A stretch of DNA of 64,000 nt from Nocardioides islandensis (lineage in GTDB: Bacteria; Actinomycetota; Actinomycetes; Propionibacteriales; Nocardioidaceae), in contig NZ_JADKPN010000008.1 in assembly GCF_015352455.1 (NCBI RefSeq), forward strand, positions 62,001 to 126,000, given 5' to 3'. The notes beneath the pieces are model-generated. The model saw nothing but the letters and a program-made list of their open reading frames with translations. It was not told where the DNA came from and searched no databases. Shown here piece by piece: positions 50,934 to 59,888 of the stretch (the first letter of the stretch is position 1; every line of letters starts with the position of its first letter). Both the position numbers and the translations under genes were made by a program.

Positions 50934-51920
50934 GTGCTGGTCGCGGTCGACGCCGGAGGTTCGTCGACCCGAGCGGTGGTGGTGGACGACACCGGGGCCT
51001 GTCTCGGGCTGGGTACGGCGGGAAGCGGGAACCCGATCTCCGGCGGTCCGGAGAGCGTCGTGCTCGCGTTGGGAGCGGCCGTGCGCCAGGCGATCGTGTC
51101 GGCGGAGGTGGAGCCCGGCGAGATCCGAGGCGCTGCGATCGCGATGGCGGGGTCGAAGTCCGTGCGGTCCGACGACGGGCCGGAACACGCACCCATCACC
51201 GCCGGACTGGCGGCCGCCGGCGTGCACGCACCGTTCCTCGTGGAGTCCGACATCCTCGCCATGTACTGCGCGGGGACCAGCGACCCCGACGGCTACGGCC
51301 TCGTGGCCGGTACGGGGGCGGCAGCGATCCGGGTGCGCGGCGGGGAGGTCGAGGCCACCTCCGACGGGACCGGATGGCTGCTCGGCGACGAGGGGTCCGG
51401 GTTCTGGATCGGCCATCGGGTCGCGCAGGCCGTGGTCGCGGACCTGGACGGCCGAGGACCGTCGACGACGCTGACCCCGCTCGTGCTGGCGCAGCTCGGG
51501 ATCGACTCCGACGAACGACCCCTGGCCCGGCTGGTCGAGGCCGTGTACGCGGACCTCCCGGTCCGCCTGGCCCGCCTCGCGCCCCTCGCCTTCACGGCCG
51601 GAGACGACCCGACGGCAGCCGCCATCGTCGCGGCGGCCTCGGAGGCCCTGGCGCACACCCTGGACAGCGTCCGCGGCGCCGACGTCGAGGGACCCCTCGT
51701 GATGGGCGGGAGCGTGCTGCTCCACCAGCAGGCCGTCGCCTCCGCCGTGGAGACCGCCTTCCGTCGGCGTGGCGGCGCCGGACCCGTCGTCCGGGTCGCC
51801 GACGGCGTGGCCGGCGCCGCAACCCTCGCCCTGCGCCGACGAGGTGTCACCGTCGACCGGGCCGTGTTCGATCGCATCGCGGGATCACTGGCGGCCCTGC
51901 GCCACCCAGGAAGCGGCTAG
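50934..51920 (+). CDS. N-acetylglucosamine kinase-like (BadF/BadG ATPase fold)
   Basis: A 328-residue actin-fold ATPase/kinase: phosphate-binding LVAVDAGGSSTRAVVVD (1-17), a second phosphate motif in VAGTGAAAIRV and adenosine region GPLVMGGSVLLHQ. It belongs to the N-acetylglucosamine kinase/BadF group. The neighbouring RpiR, ABC transporter and SIS genes point to amino-sugar phosphorylation after uptake, but this is inference from context. Its stop overlaps the convergent RpiR gene by four bases. Confidence 0.87.
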   Translation: MLVAVDAGGSSTRAVVVDDTGACLGLGTAGSGNPISGGPESVVLALGAAVRQAIVSAEVEPGEIRGAAIAMAGSKSVRSDDGPEHAPITAGLAAAGVHAPFLVESDILAMYCAGTSDPDGYGLVAGTGAAAIRVRGGEVEATSDGTGWLLGDEGSGFWIGHRVAQAVVADLDGRGPSTTLTPLVLAQLGIDSDERPLARLVEAVYADLPVRLARLAPLAFTAGDDPTAAAIVAAASEALAHTLDSVRGADVEGPLVMGGSVLLHQQAVASAVETAFRRRGGAGPVVRVADGVAGAATLALRRRGVTVDRAVFDRIAGSLAALRHPGSG

Positions 51921-52837
51921 CGCGGCCGGCTGCGTCGCGCCGTCACGGAGTGGGACGGCGAGATGTGCTCGGTGAGGGCCATCGACGCGGCGGAGCGGTC
52001 CGGGGTCAGCTGCACGACCCGGATGTAGAGCGAGTCCGCGATCATCATCTGCGAGTGCCGGGCGGCCAGGCTGCCGTTGCGGTACGACGTCTCGAGGGCC
52101 GCCGTCCGCAGGAAGTGGCGGGACGCGGCGGCGACGGCGGACCGCGGGTCGCCGGTCAGCCCGACCGTCACCGCTCCCCGGTCGGCGGCCAGCCGCAGCG
52201 GCTCCACCACCTCGCGGGTCGCGCCCGAGTGGGAGATCGCGATCGCGACGTCGTCGGCCGTCAGCAACGAGGCGGACGTCAGCGCCTCGTGCACCTCGGT
52301 CCACGCCCGCACGCGCACGCCGATGCGGAAGAGCCGGGTCTCCAGCTCGTAGGCCACGCTGGCCGAGCTGCCGATGCCGTACACGTCGACGCGGCCGGCC
52401 ACGGCCATCGCCCGGCTCGCCAGGTCGAGGGCCTCGTAGTCGAGCTGGTTGACGGTCTGGGTGATGGCGCGGACGTCGGAGTTGGCCACCACCTCGACGA
52501 CCTGCTGCACCGAGTGGTCGGGGCGGATGTGCACGCCGACGTCCACCACCGCGCCGGACGCGGTCGACCGGCCCTTCTGCTCGGCCAGCGCGAGCCGCAG
52601 CTCGGCATGGCTGGCGAGCCCGAGGGACTGGGCGAACCGCGTCACCGACGCCTGCGAGACACCGGCCCGCGCGGCCAGTGCCACGGCGGAGAGCCGGGCG
52701 GCCTCGGCCGGGTCCTCGAGGACCGTCTCGGCCACCTCCCGGAGCGCGCCGGTCAGCCGCGGCGTGACGGTACGGATCAGGTCGGTGAGATCGGCCGGGT
52801 CGGACACCCTGGCCGCGGTCTCGGGGGCGCTCGTCAT
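51917..52837 (-). CDS. RpiR/MurR family regulator
   Basis: A 306-residue regulator: N-terminal RpiR helix-turn-helix (LAARAGVSQASVTRFAQSLG, 54-73) and a C-terminal SIS sugar-phosphate-binding domain (VYGIGSSASVAYELETRL; ISHSGATREVVEPLRLA). RpiR proteins sense phosphosugars and control their uptake or catabolism. Its ATG lies two bases after the second permease stop, so it is the last gene of the transporter operon and may autoregulate it. Candidate operators lie upstream of the SIS gene at 56935-56977. Confidence 0.92.
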   Translation of the reverse strand: MTSAPETAARVSDPADLTDLIRTVTPRLTGALREVAETVLEDPAEAARLSAVALAARAGVSQASVTRFAQSLGLASHAELRLALAEQKGRSTASGAVVDVGVHIRPDHSVQQVVEVVANSDVRAITQTVNQLDYEALDLASRAMAVAGRVDVYGIGSSASVAYELETRLFRIGVRVRAWTEVHEALTSASLLTADDVAIAISHSGATREVVEPLRLAADRGAVTVGLTGDPRSAVAAASRHFLRTAALETSYRNGSLAARHSQMMIADSLYIRVVQLTPDRSAASMALTEHISPSHSVTARRSRPR

Positions 52838-52839
52838 GG

Positions 52840-53733
52840 CTACTTCGACGTCCCCTGCGTGACCGACCCCTGCAGCTGGCGCTGGAAGATCGTGTAGACC
52901 ACGAGCACCGGGACGACGGTGATGACCACGGCCGCGAAGAGCCGGCCGTAGTCGACGTTGTACCCGGCCTGCGACGCGAAGGACGCCATCCCCTGCGAGA
53001 GCACGTAGTTCTCGCGCTTGGTGTTGAGCGCGACCGGCAGCAGGAACTGGTTCCACAGGCCCAGGAAGTTGAAGATCGCGACCGAGGCCAGGCCGGGCGC
53101 GGCCATCGGCAGCATCACCTGGAAGAACTTGCGCCACTCGCCCGCCCCGTCGACCTCCGCCGCCTCCGAGATCTCCATGGGCAGGGCCCGGAAGAACGGG
53201 TAGAGGAAGAAGACCGTGAAGGGCAGCGCGAACGCGACGTACGTCGTGATCAGGCCCGGCAGGGTGTTCAGCAGGCCGATCTGCTTCAGCACGAAGAACA
53301 ACGGGACGATGGCCATGAAGATCGGGAAGGTCAGCCCGGCCAGCATCGAGTAGTAGATGAAGCGGCGCCCGCGGAACTCGAAGCAGGCGAGCACGTAGGC
53401 GCACATCGACCCGAGGATCATCACGATGACGAGCGCGCTGCCCACCACGATGACCGTGTTGACGAAGTAGCGCCCGATCCCCTGGGTCGTCCACGCGGAG
53501 ACGTAGTTGTCGAAGTTCCAGTGCTCGGGCAGCCCGAACGGCGAGGCGAAGATCTCGCTGCTCGTCTTGAACGACGACATCAGGGTCCACAGCAGCGGCA
53601 CGATGACCAGCAGGCTCCACAGGCCGAGCACCGCGTGCGAGACCGTCGCGACGACCTTGTCGCCGGCCGGCTCGCGCTCGGGGCCCGGCGCGGCGCCCCG
53701 TGCGGTGGACGTGTCCGTCGTCGTCGCGGTCAT
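52840..53733 (-). CDS. Carbohydrate ABC transporter permease (second)
   Basis: A 297-residue MalG-type inner-membrane permease with six hydrophobic segments and the EAA loop (EISEAAEVDGAGEWRKF), which contacts the ATPase. The N-terminus has a Thr-rich cytosolic tail. It overlaps the first permease by four bases (ATGA). The ATPase (MsiK-type, usually shared in actinobacteria) is not encoded here. Confidence 0.93.
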   Translation of the reverse strand: MTATTTDTSTARGAAPGPEREPAGDKVVATVSHAVLGLWSLLVIVPLLWTLMSSFKTSSEIFASPFGLPEHWNFDNYVSAWTTQGIGRYFVNTVIVVGSALVIVMILGSMCAYVLACFEFRGRRFIYYSMLAGLTFPIFMAIVPLFFVLKQIGLLNTLPGLITTYVAFALPFTVFFLYPFFRALPMEISEAAEVDGAGEWRKFFQVMLPMAAPGLASVAIFNFLGLWNQFLLPVALNTKRENYVLSQGMASFASQAGYNVDYGRLFAAVVITVVPVLVVYTIFQRQLQGSVTQGTSK

Positions 53734-54728
53734 CGGGCCACCGTCCTCTCGCGGCGGCCGACCAGGCGGTTCACGGTGAAGACGATCGCGGCGAAGGCGA
53801 GGGTCGCGATCGCCATCACGACGCCCATCGCGCTGGCGAGGCCGAACTGGCCCTTGGCGAACGCGGTGTCGAGCAGGCGCTGCGGCATCACGAGGGTCGA
53901 GTTGGCCGGGCCGCCTCCGGGGTTCAGGGCCGCCATGTAGACGAACGCGTCGAGGGCCAGGATGCCGAGGTAGATGTAGGCGGTCTGGATCGTGTCGCGG
54001 ATCAGCGGGATCGTGATCGACCACGCGATGCGGAACCGGCCCGCGCCGTCGATCCGGGCCGCGTCGTAGAACTCCGACGGGATCCCCTTGATCGCGGCGA
54101 CGAACAGCACCATGTAGAAGCCGACGAACCCCCAGATGATCACGAACATCGAGGCCGGCATGGCCGTCGTGGTGTCGCCGAGCCAGGGGAACGAGTCGAA
54201 CCGGTCGAGGCCGACCCCGGTCAGCAGTCCGTTGAGGAGCCCGCTCGACGGGTCGTACATCTGCGCCCAGATCAGCCCGATGATGATCGCCGGGACGGTG
54301 TAGGGGAAGAACGAGATGACCCGGTAGAAGCTGGAGAACCGCAGTCCCCGCGTCTGCCCGTACGACGCCCCGCCCACGGTGATCATGGTGGCGAGCGCGA
54401 AGCTCAGCACCACGGTCACCAGCGGGACGACGACGGCCAGCAGGAGGTTGTTGCGCACCGCCTTCATGAAGACGTCGTCGTGGAGCAGCTTCTGGTAGTT
54501 GTCCAGGCCGACGAAGCTCATGTCGGGTGTGAAGCCCGTCCAGTCGGTCATCGAGTAGTAGATGGCCTGGACGAACGGCCACACCACGAACACCGCGAAG
54601 AGCGCCAACGGCAGACCGAGGAACACGAGCATGAAGCTCACGCGGTCGAACGTCAGGGGCCGCCGCGAGGCGCGGCGAGGTGGTGCCTTCGGGGTGTCCG
54701 TGGTGGGGACGAGCGTGGAAGCGGTCAC
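53730..54728 (-). CDS. Carbohydrate ABC transporter permease (first)
   Basis: A 332-residue MalF-type permease with six hydrophobic segments and the EAA loop near SEFYDAARIDGAGRFRI. A long N-terminal cytosolic segment (PKAPPRRASRRP) is typical. The GTG start shares bases with the stop of the binding-protein gene (GTGA), so translation is coupled. Together with the second permease it forms the membrane part of the importer. Confidence 0.93.
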   Translation of the reverse strand: MTASTLVPTTDTPKAPPRRASRRPLTFDRVSFMLVFLGLPLALFAVFVVWPFVQAIYYSMTDWTGFTPDMSFVGLDNYQKLLHDDVFMKAVRNNLLLAVVVPLVTVVLSFALATMITVGGASYGQTRGLRFSSFYRVISFFPYTVPAIIIGLIWAQMYDPSSGLLNGLLTGVGLDRFDSFPWLGDTTTAMPASMFVIIWGFVGFYMVLFVAAIKGIPSEFYDAARIDGAGRFRIAWSITIPLIRDTIQTAYIYLGILALDAFVYMAALNPGGGPANSTLVMPQRLLDTAFAKGQFGLASAMGVVMAIATLAFAAIVFTVNRLVGRRERTVAR

Positions 54729-56140
54729 GTCACCTTGATCTTCTTGATCGAGTCGTCGTCCCGGATCTTGTCGGTGATCTTCTGCAGCCCCGATGTCAGG
54801 TCGGACACGCTCGCATCCCCCGCGAGGAAGCTGTTCCAGACGACGAGCTGGTCGACGTTCATACCGTAGAGGTCGACGAAGCCCCAGGTGAAGACGTCCG
54901 AGCCGGCGTCGGTGAGCATCTTGCTCTGCGACACCAGGGCGGTCGAGCCGAAGCCGTCGTCGGGTACGGTGCCCTTGACGATCGTCGGCGCCAGCTTCGA
55001 CTTGGCGAAGTTGGTGGCGGCCTCCTGGGACAGCATCGTGCGGAGCAGCTCCTTGCCGCCCGCGACGTTCTTGGCGTTCGACGGGATGATGAACGGCTCG
55101 CCCGCGGTGCTGTGCATCGCGGTGTACGGCATGGCGGAGCCGGACGTGAGCGTCATCTCGGGGAACCCGGTCATCTCGAAGCCGCTCTTGGTCTGGTCCT
55201 TCATCTCGTTCTCGATCCAGGAGCCCGACGGGTACAGCAGCGCGTCCTGGTTGTTGCTCCACTGGGCCTGCGCGGCGGTGAACTGGGTGCCGGAGCCGCC
55301 GGGCTTCATGTAGCCCTTCGACACGATCTCGCCCATCGCCTCGAAGACGCCCTGGACGGGGTCGAGGGACCAGCAGCCCGCGTCGAGGTTCTCCAGCGCC
55401 AGCCGGACCTCGTCGCCGCCCTCCTTGATCGCCGAGGCGATGGCCAGCGTCTGGTAGTACGTCGCCGCCTCCTTGCCCCAGAGGAAGAGGTACTTGCCGG
55501 CCTTCTTGGCCTCGCCACCCAGGGCGATCGCGTCGTCCCAGGTCTGCGGCGGCTGCCAGCCGTTGTCGTCGAACAGGCTGGCGGAGTACCAGACGGCGTA
55601 CACCGTCAGCACGTAGTTCAGCGCCGCGAGCTTCCCGTCGAAGGTGCCCGGCGCCTCCACGCCCCCGAAGAGCGTGTCGCGGATCGGGGTGCCCTCGAGG
55701 TTGTCGGCGTCGAGGACGTCGCCGAGGTCCTCGAGCTGGTCGAGGATCGTGCTGAAGCCGATCGCGTTCTCGCCGGAGTTGTCGATCAGGTCCGGCGGGT
55801 CGCCGCCCACGAAGCGGGGCTGCAGCTCCTGGGCGATCTCGGTGGTCGCCGACACCTTCACCGAGGAGCCGGCGAAGTTCTTCTGCATGATCGCCGCGGC
55901 GAACGACACGTAGTCGGTGCCGTACCCGCCGTCGAAGATGACCGCGTCGACGGTGGCGCCGTCGGCCATGCCGAACGGGTTGTCGGTGCTCTTGGTGCCG
56001 CCCTGGCTCTCCTTGTCGCTGTCGTTCTTGCTGCCGCTGCCGGCGCAGGCGGCCAGCGCGCTGCTCAGCGGGATGACGGCCGCCGCAGCGAGCGCGCCCC
56101 TCACGATGGTGCGCCGGTCGTAGGTCCTGGTCGTGTTCAC
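54725..56140 (-). CDS. ABC transporter solute-binding lipoprotein (amino-sugar-like)
   Basis: A 471-residue binding protein. The N-terminus carries a twin-arginine-like motif (DRRTIVRG) followed by a hydrophobic stretch and a lipobox ending LAAC, so it is likely a Tat-exported lipoprotein. The mature domain resembles the NgcE-type binders for N-acetylglucosamine or chitobiose (DNSGENAIGFSTILDQL; WYSASLFDDNGW). GTG 56140 is preferred because AAGGA lies about nine bases upstream. An upstream ATG at 56170 adjoins the SIS stop. Substrate call is inference, supported by the kinase and SIS neighbours. Confidence 0.85.
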   Translation of the reverse strand: MNTTRTYDRRTIVRGALAAAAVIPLSSALAACAGSGSKNDSDKESQGGTKSTDNPFGMADGATVDAVIFDGGYGTDYVSFAAAIMQKNFAGSSVKVSATTEIAQELQPRFVGGDPPDLIDNSGENAIGFSTILDQLEDLGDVLDADNLEGTPIRDTLFGGVEAPGTFDGKLAALNYVLTVYAVWYSASLFDDNGWQPPQTWDDAIALGGEAKKAGKYLFLWGKEAATYYQTLAIASAIKEGGDEVRLALENLDAGCWSLDPVQGVFEAMGEIVSKGYMKPGGSGTQFTAAQAQWSNNQDALLYPSGSWIENEMKDQTKSGFEMTGFPEMTLTSGSAMPYTAMHSTAGEPFIIPSNAKNVAGGKELLRTMLSQEAATNFAKSKLAPTIVKGTVPDDGFGSTALVSQSKMLTDAGSDVFTWGFVDLYGMNVDQLVVWNSFLAGDASVSDLTSGLQKITDKIRDDDSIKKIKVT

Positions 56141-56170
56141 TCTGCGTGTTCCTTTCGTGAGGTGGTGCAT

Positions 56171-56938
56171 TCAGGCGTGGCGTCGCAGCCGGTCGCCATA
56201 GGTGTTCTCCAGCCGGTGGTTGTGCTCGTCCCCGGCAGGGATGTTGGCGGAGAGGTAGATCGGAGGTACGCCGCCCGCGGCCGCGATGCGCTCCGCGACG
56301 CCGAGGGTCAGCAGTTGGGCGATGAAGGCCGCCGTCATCGACGAGACGGCGCCGACCTTGATGTCGCCGTCGCCTCCCTCGAGGGAGAGCGTGGAGTCGC
56401 CGTACGGCGCCAGGTTGTCGATCACGACGTCCGCGACCTCGCTCAGCCGGGCCCCGCTCGGGTGCTTGGGCGTGACCCTGGCGGTGTGCTCGAGGCTGGT
56501 GACGGCGATGACGGCGTGACCGTGCTCCTTCGCGGCCAGCGCGATGCCCACGACCGAGCCGTTCACCCCGGAGTTCGAGGCGATGACGAACACGTCCTCG
56601 GGGTGCGGGTGGATCGTCGCCCACAGCTCGTCCACGATGCCCGGCTCACGCTCGAGCGTCGCCCCGTCGGCCAGGACCGACGGGTCCCGCCCACCGAAGA
56701 GCACCACGTCGATCAGCGCGATGCTGTTGGTCGGGATGAGGCCGCCCGCACGCCCGGCGATCTCCATGGCGAAGGCCTGGGAGTGTCCGGTGCCGAACGC
56801 CTGCACGATCCCGCCCTTGTCCAGCGCGGTGGCCATCAGGTCGACGGCGGCGTCCAGCCCGCCGGCGTCGGCGAGGTCCGTGAGGCGGTCCAGCCTCGTG
56901 GTCACCTCACGCAGGAGCTGACGGGATGAATCAACCAT
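56171..56938 (-). CDS. SIS-domain sugar phosphate isomerase-like protein
   Basis: A 255-residue protein with a SIS domain (IVQAFGTGHSQAFAMEIAGRAG, 44-65; VFVIASNSGVNGSVVG). SIS proteins bind phosphosugars; the family resembles UPF0309 and may deaminate or isomerise an amino-sugar phosphate. It opens the operon SIS, binding protein, permease, permease, RpiR. ATG 56938 lies within a duplicated TTCTGAATGG repeat, and inverted repeats upstream suggest operator sites. Confidence 0.87.
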   Translation of the reverse strand: MVDSSRQLLREVTTRLDRLTDLADAGGLDAAVDLMATALDKGGIVQAFGTGHSQAFAMEIAGRAGGLIPTNSIALIDVVLFGGRDPSVLADGATLEREPGIVDELWATIHPHPEDVFVIASNSGVNGSVVGIALAAKEHGHAVIAVTSLEHTARVTPKHPSGARLSEVADVVIDNLAPYGDSTLSLEGGDGDIKVGAVSSMTAAFIAQLLTLGVAERIAAAGGVPPIYLSANIPAGDEHNHRLENTYGDRLRRHA

Positions 56939-56977
56939 TCAGAAAGATCCATTCAGAAGGTTCGTGGAACATGAACC
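56935..56977. promoter_or_regulatory. Direct and inverted repeats upstream of the SIS operon
   Basis: CCATTCAGAA occurs twice (56935-56944 and 56949-56958, 14 bases apart), the first overlapping the SIS start codon. Adjacent is GGTTC (56959-56963) with GAACC (56973-56977), an inverted repeat. They are candidate sites for the RpiR regulator encoded in the same operon. Confidence 0.5.
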
Positions 56978-57076
56978 AACCAAACGGAACGGGGCAGTGT
57001 CAAGAGGCCGCGCGGAACTGTTGCCCAGACGAGACGACCGGAGGGGACGCCAGGGGGTGACTCCCGGCGGGCCGGA

Positions 57077-58165
57077 TCAGACGTTGAAGCGGAACTCGAC
57101 CACGTCGCCGTCGGCCATGACGTAGTCCTTGCCCTCCATGCGCACCCGGCCCGCCTCGCGGGCCTTGAGCATGGAGCCGGCGGCCATCAGGTCGTCGTAG
57201 GAGACGACCTCGGCCTTGATGAAGCCGCGCTGGAAGTCGGTGTGGATCACGCCGGCCGCCTCGGGGGCCGTGGCGCCCTTGCGGATCGTCCAGGCGCGGG
57301 ACTCCTTGGGGCCGGCCGTCAGGTACGTCTGCAGGCCCAGGGTGTCGAAGCCGACCCGGGCGAGCACGTCGAGACCCGGCTCGTCGACGCCCATCTCGGC
57401 CAGCATCTCGCGGGCCTCCGCGTCGTCGTCGAGCTCGACCAGCTCGGCCTCGAACTTGGCGTCGAGGAAGATCGCCTCGGCCGGGGCGACCAGCTCCTGC
57501 ATCCGCGCCTTCAGGTCGGCGTCGCCGAGCTCGTCGGCGTCGCAGTTGAAGACGTAGATGTACGGCTTGGCGGTGAGCAGGGACAGCTCGCGGAGGAGGA
57601 CGCCGTCGACCTTGCCGCCCTGGATGAGCGCGATGACCGGCGTACCCTCCTCGAGCGCGGCCTGGGCCGTCTTCGCGGCCTCCACCGTCGCCGCCAGCGC
57701 CTTGTTGGCCCGTGCTTCCTTCTCGAGCCTCGGGATCGCCTTCTCCAGCGTCTGCAGGTCCGCGAGGGCCAGCTCGGTGCGGATCGTCTCGATGTCCGAT
57801 CCCGGGTCGACCTTGCCGTCGACGTGGGTGACGTCGTCGTCGCGGAACACCCGCGTCACCTGGCAGATCGCCGCGGACTCGCGGATGTGGGACAGGAACT
57901 TGTTGCCGAGCCCCTCCCCCTCCGAGGCGCCGCGGACGATGCCCGCGATGTCGACGAACTCGACCGTGGCCGGGACGACGCGGGCCGAGTCGAACAGCTC
58001 GGCCAGGCGCCCCAGACGCGGCTCCGGCACGGCGACCACGCCGACGTTCGGCTCGATGGTGGCGAACGGGTAGTTCGCCGCGAGCACGTCGTTCTTGGTC
58101 AGCGCGTTGAAGAGGGTCGACTTGCCCGCGTTGGGCAGGCCGACGATGCCGATGGTGAGAGCCAC
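57077..58165 (-). CDS. ychF: Redox-regulated ATPase YchF (Obg-related)
   Basis: A 362-residue OLA1/YchF-type P-loop protein with GLPNAGKS (9-16), a middle coiled-coil region and the C-terminal TGS domain (DFQRGFIKAEVVSYDDL). YchF binds ATP rather than GTP because the G4 motif is altered (here FNCDADE), and links to ribosomes and stress. GTG 58165 is used. A candidate -10 TAGAGT lies about eight bases upstream, so it may be leaderless. Position upstream of the lipid enzyme gene implies shared transcription at most. Confidence 0.95.
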   Translation of the reverse strand: MALTIGIVGLPNAGKSTLFNALTKNDVLAANYPFATIEPNVGVVAVPEPRLGRLAELFDSARVVPATVEFVDIAGIVRGASEGEGLGNKFLSHIRESAAICQVTRVFRDDDVTHVDGKVDPGSDIETIRTELALADLQTLEKAIPRLEKEARANKALAATVEAAKTAQAALEEGTPVIALIQGGKVDGVLLRELSLLTAKPYIYVFNCDADELGDADLKARMQELVAPAEAIFLDAKFEAELVELDDDAEAREMLAEMGVDEPGLDVLARVGFDTLGLQTYLTAGPKESRAWTIRKGATAPEAAGVIHTDFQRGFIKAEVVSYDDLMAAGSMLKAREAGRVRMEGKDYVMADGDVVEFRFNV

Positions 58166-58176
58166 GTCGGGAAACT

Positions 58177-58944
58177 CTAGGTCTGGGTGGCGCGCGCAGC
58201 CGATTCCGCGGAGCGCGACTGCGGGTGCGCCGACGCCGGGGAGAAGGTCAGCCAGAGGCTGACGACGACGTAGTACACGACGTACACCAGCGACAGCCCG
58301 ACGAGCACGGCCGGCGCCTCCGGCAGCGCCGCGGTGATGGCCGCCCACAGCGCGAGCCAGAGCGTCGCCAGCGTCATGTTGGAGTACCAGAGCTTCTCGG
58401 TCCGCGACGGGTAGAGGTACTTGATCGGCACGAACACCAGCACGGACAGCGCCAGCAGCAGCACCGTGGTCGCGACGGTCGAGAGCTCCCAGACGACCAC
58501 GTAGAACGCGACGATGTTCCAGTACGACGGGAAGCCGAGGAAGAAGTGGTCGTCGGTCTTCGCGTCGGCCCGGCAGAACTGGTAGGTCGAGGCCAGCAGC
58601 GGGATGGAGGCCACCACACCGCCGGCGGCACCGTCCGGCAGGTAGCCGTTGGCCCAGAGCAGCGCCATCGGCGCCAGGGCGTAGGTCATGTAGTCGACGA
58701 TGTTGTCCAGCAGGGCCCCGTCGAAGCCGGGCAGCACCTCCTTGACGCGGAAGCGCCGGGCCAGCATGCCGTCCGTGCCGTCGATGATCATCGCGACCAG
58801 GAACAGCCACAGCACGGTCTCGACCTCGTGCCGGTAGGAGAAGTGCACCATCAGCAGGGCGAGGACGGCCCCCGTGGCCGTGAACACGTGCACGGCTCCG
58901 GCCGCCAGCCGGGCACCAGTGGTGCTCGACGCGGTGCTGACCAT
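58177..58944 (-). CDS. CDP-alcohol phosphotransferase, phosphatidylcholine synthase-like
   Basis: A 255-residue integral membrane enzyme with the CDP-alcohol motif (DGTDGMLARRF, then GALLDNIVD) and about six to seven transmembrane helices. The sequence is of the phosphatidylcholine synthase (Pcs) type, which joins CDP-diacylglycerol and choline. Choline uptake genes are not in this window. ATG 58944 has TAGGCT six bases upstream and no RBS, so it is probably leaderless. It is divergent from exonuclease III. Confidence 0.87.
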   Translation of the reverse strand: MVSTASSTTGARLAAGAVHVFTATGAVLALLMVHFSYRHEVETVLWLFLVAMIIDGTDGMLARRFRVKEVLPGFDGALLDNIVDYMTYALAPMALLWANGYLPDGAAGGVVASIPLLASTYQFCRADAKTDDHFFLGFPSYWNIVAFYVVVWELSTVATTVLLLALSVLVFVPIKYLYPSRTEKLWYSNMTLATLWLALWAAITAALPEAPAVLVGLSLVYVVYYVVVSLWLTFSPASAHPQSRSAESAARATQT

Positions 58945-58950
58945 TCGGAC

Positions 58951-59007
58951 AGCCTAGGGGTCGGCGGGGCCCGATCAGCGTCGATGCCTCGTCCTAGGGT
59001 GGGTCGG
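58951..59007. promoter_or_regulatory. Divergent leaderless promoters
   Basis: Minus: TAGGCT (58956-58951) with six bases to ATG 58944. Plus: TAGGGT (58995-59000) with seven bases to GTG 59008. No ribosome binding sites on either side. Confidence 0.6.
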
Positions 59008-59784
59008 GTGCGGATCGCCACGTGGAACGTCAACTCCCTCCGCTCGCGCATCGACCGCGTGGAGGCGCTGCTGCAACGGCACGACATCGACGTGCTCGCG
59101 CTCCAGGAGACCAAGGCACGCGAGGACCAGCTGCCGCTGATGGGCCTGCAGGCGATGGGGTACGACGCGGCCGTCGCCGGCGTCAACCAGTGGAACGGCG
59201 TCGCCATCCTGAGTCGGGTCGGCATCGAGGACGTCGAGGTCGGCTTCCCCGGCCAGCCGACCTGGGGCGAGCCGGCCGACGTGGAGTCGCGGGCGATCGG
59301 CGCGACGTGCGGCGGCGTACGGGTGTGGTCGCTGTACGTCCCCAACGGCCGCAAGGTCGAAGACCCGCACTACCACTACAAGCTCGACTGGCTGGCCCGC
59401 CTGAAGGAAACGGCTCACGCCTGGCGCGACGACGACGTCGCCCTGGTCGGCGACTGGAACATCGCGCCGTTCGACGAGGACGTCTTCGACATGGCGGCGT
59501 ACGCCAACGACACCCACGTCACCCCGCCGGAGCGCGACGCGTTCAAGGCGTTCCTCGAGGACGGCTGGACCGACGTCGTCCGCCCGCACACGCCCGGCCC
59601 GGACGTCTTCACCTACTGGGACTACTTCCGGCAGCGCTGGGAGCGCAACCGCGGCATGCGCATCGACTTCGTGCTCGGCTCACCGGGCCTCGCGAAGCGG
59701 GTCACCGGCGCGTTCATCGACAAGGACGAGCGCGCCGGCAAGGGCGCCTCCGACCACGCTCCCGTCATCGTCGACCTCGGCTGA
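59008..59784 (+). CDS. xth: Exodeoxyribonuclease III
   Basis: A 258-residue apurinic/apyrimidinic endonuclease and 3' exonuclease of base excision repair. Motifs: WNVNSLRSR (metal/DNA contact), LQETKARE with the catalytic Glu, GDWNIAP, and SDHAPVIVDL with the catalytic Asp-His pair. The whole length fits ExoA/Xth proteins. The GTG start follows a -10 at seven bases and no SD, so it is likely leaderless. Confidence 0.95.
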   Translation: MRIATWNVNSLRSRIDRVEALLQRHDIDVLALQETKAREDQLPLMGLQAMGYDAAVAGVNQWNGVAILSRVGIEDVEVGFPGQPTWGEPADVESRAIGATCGGVRVWSLYVPNGRKVEDPHYHYKLDWLARLKETAHAWRDDDVALVGDWNIAPFDEDVFDMAAYANDTHVTPPERDAFKAFLEDGWTDVVRPHTPGPDVFTYWDYFRQRWERNRGMRIDFVLGSPGLAKRVTGAFIDKDERAGKGASDHAPVIVDLG

Positions 59785-59888
59785 GGACATCGACGCCCCG
59801 TGCGGCGACAGCCCCACTAGGGCCGTCATTGACAAGTGCGCGGAGGCGGCGGAATCTCATGGGGAGGTCGCTTCCTGTGGAGCTGATG

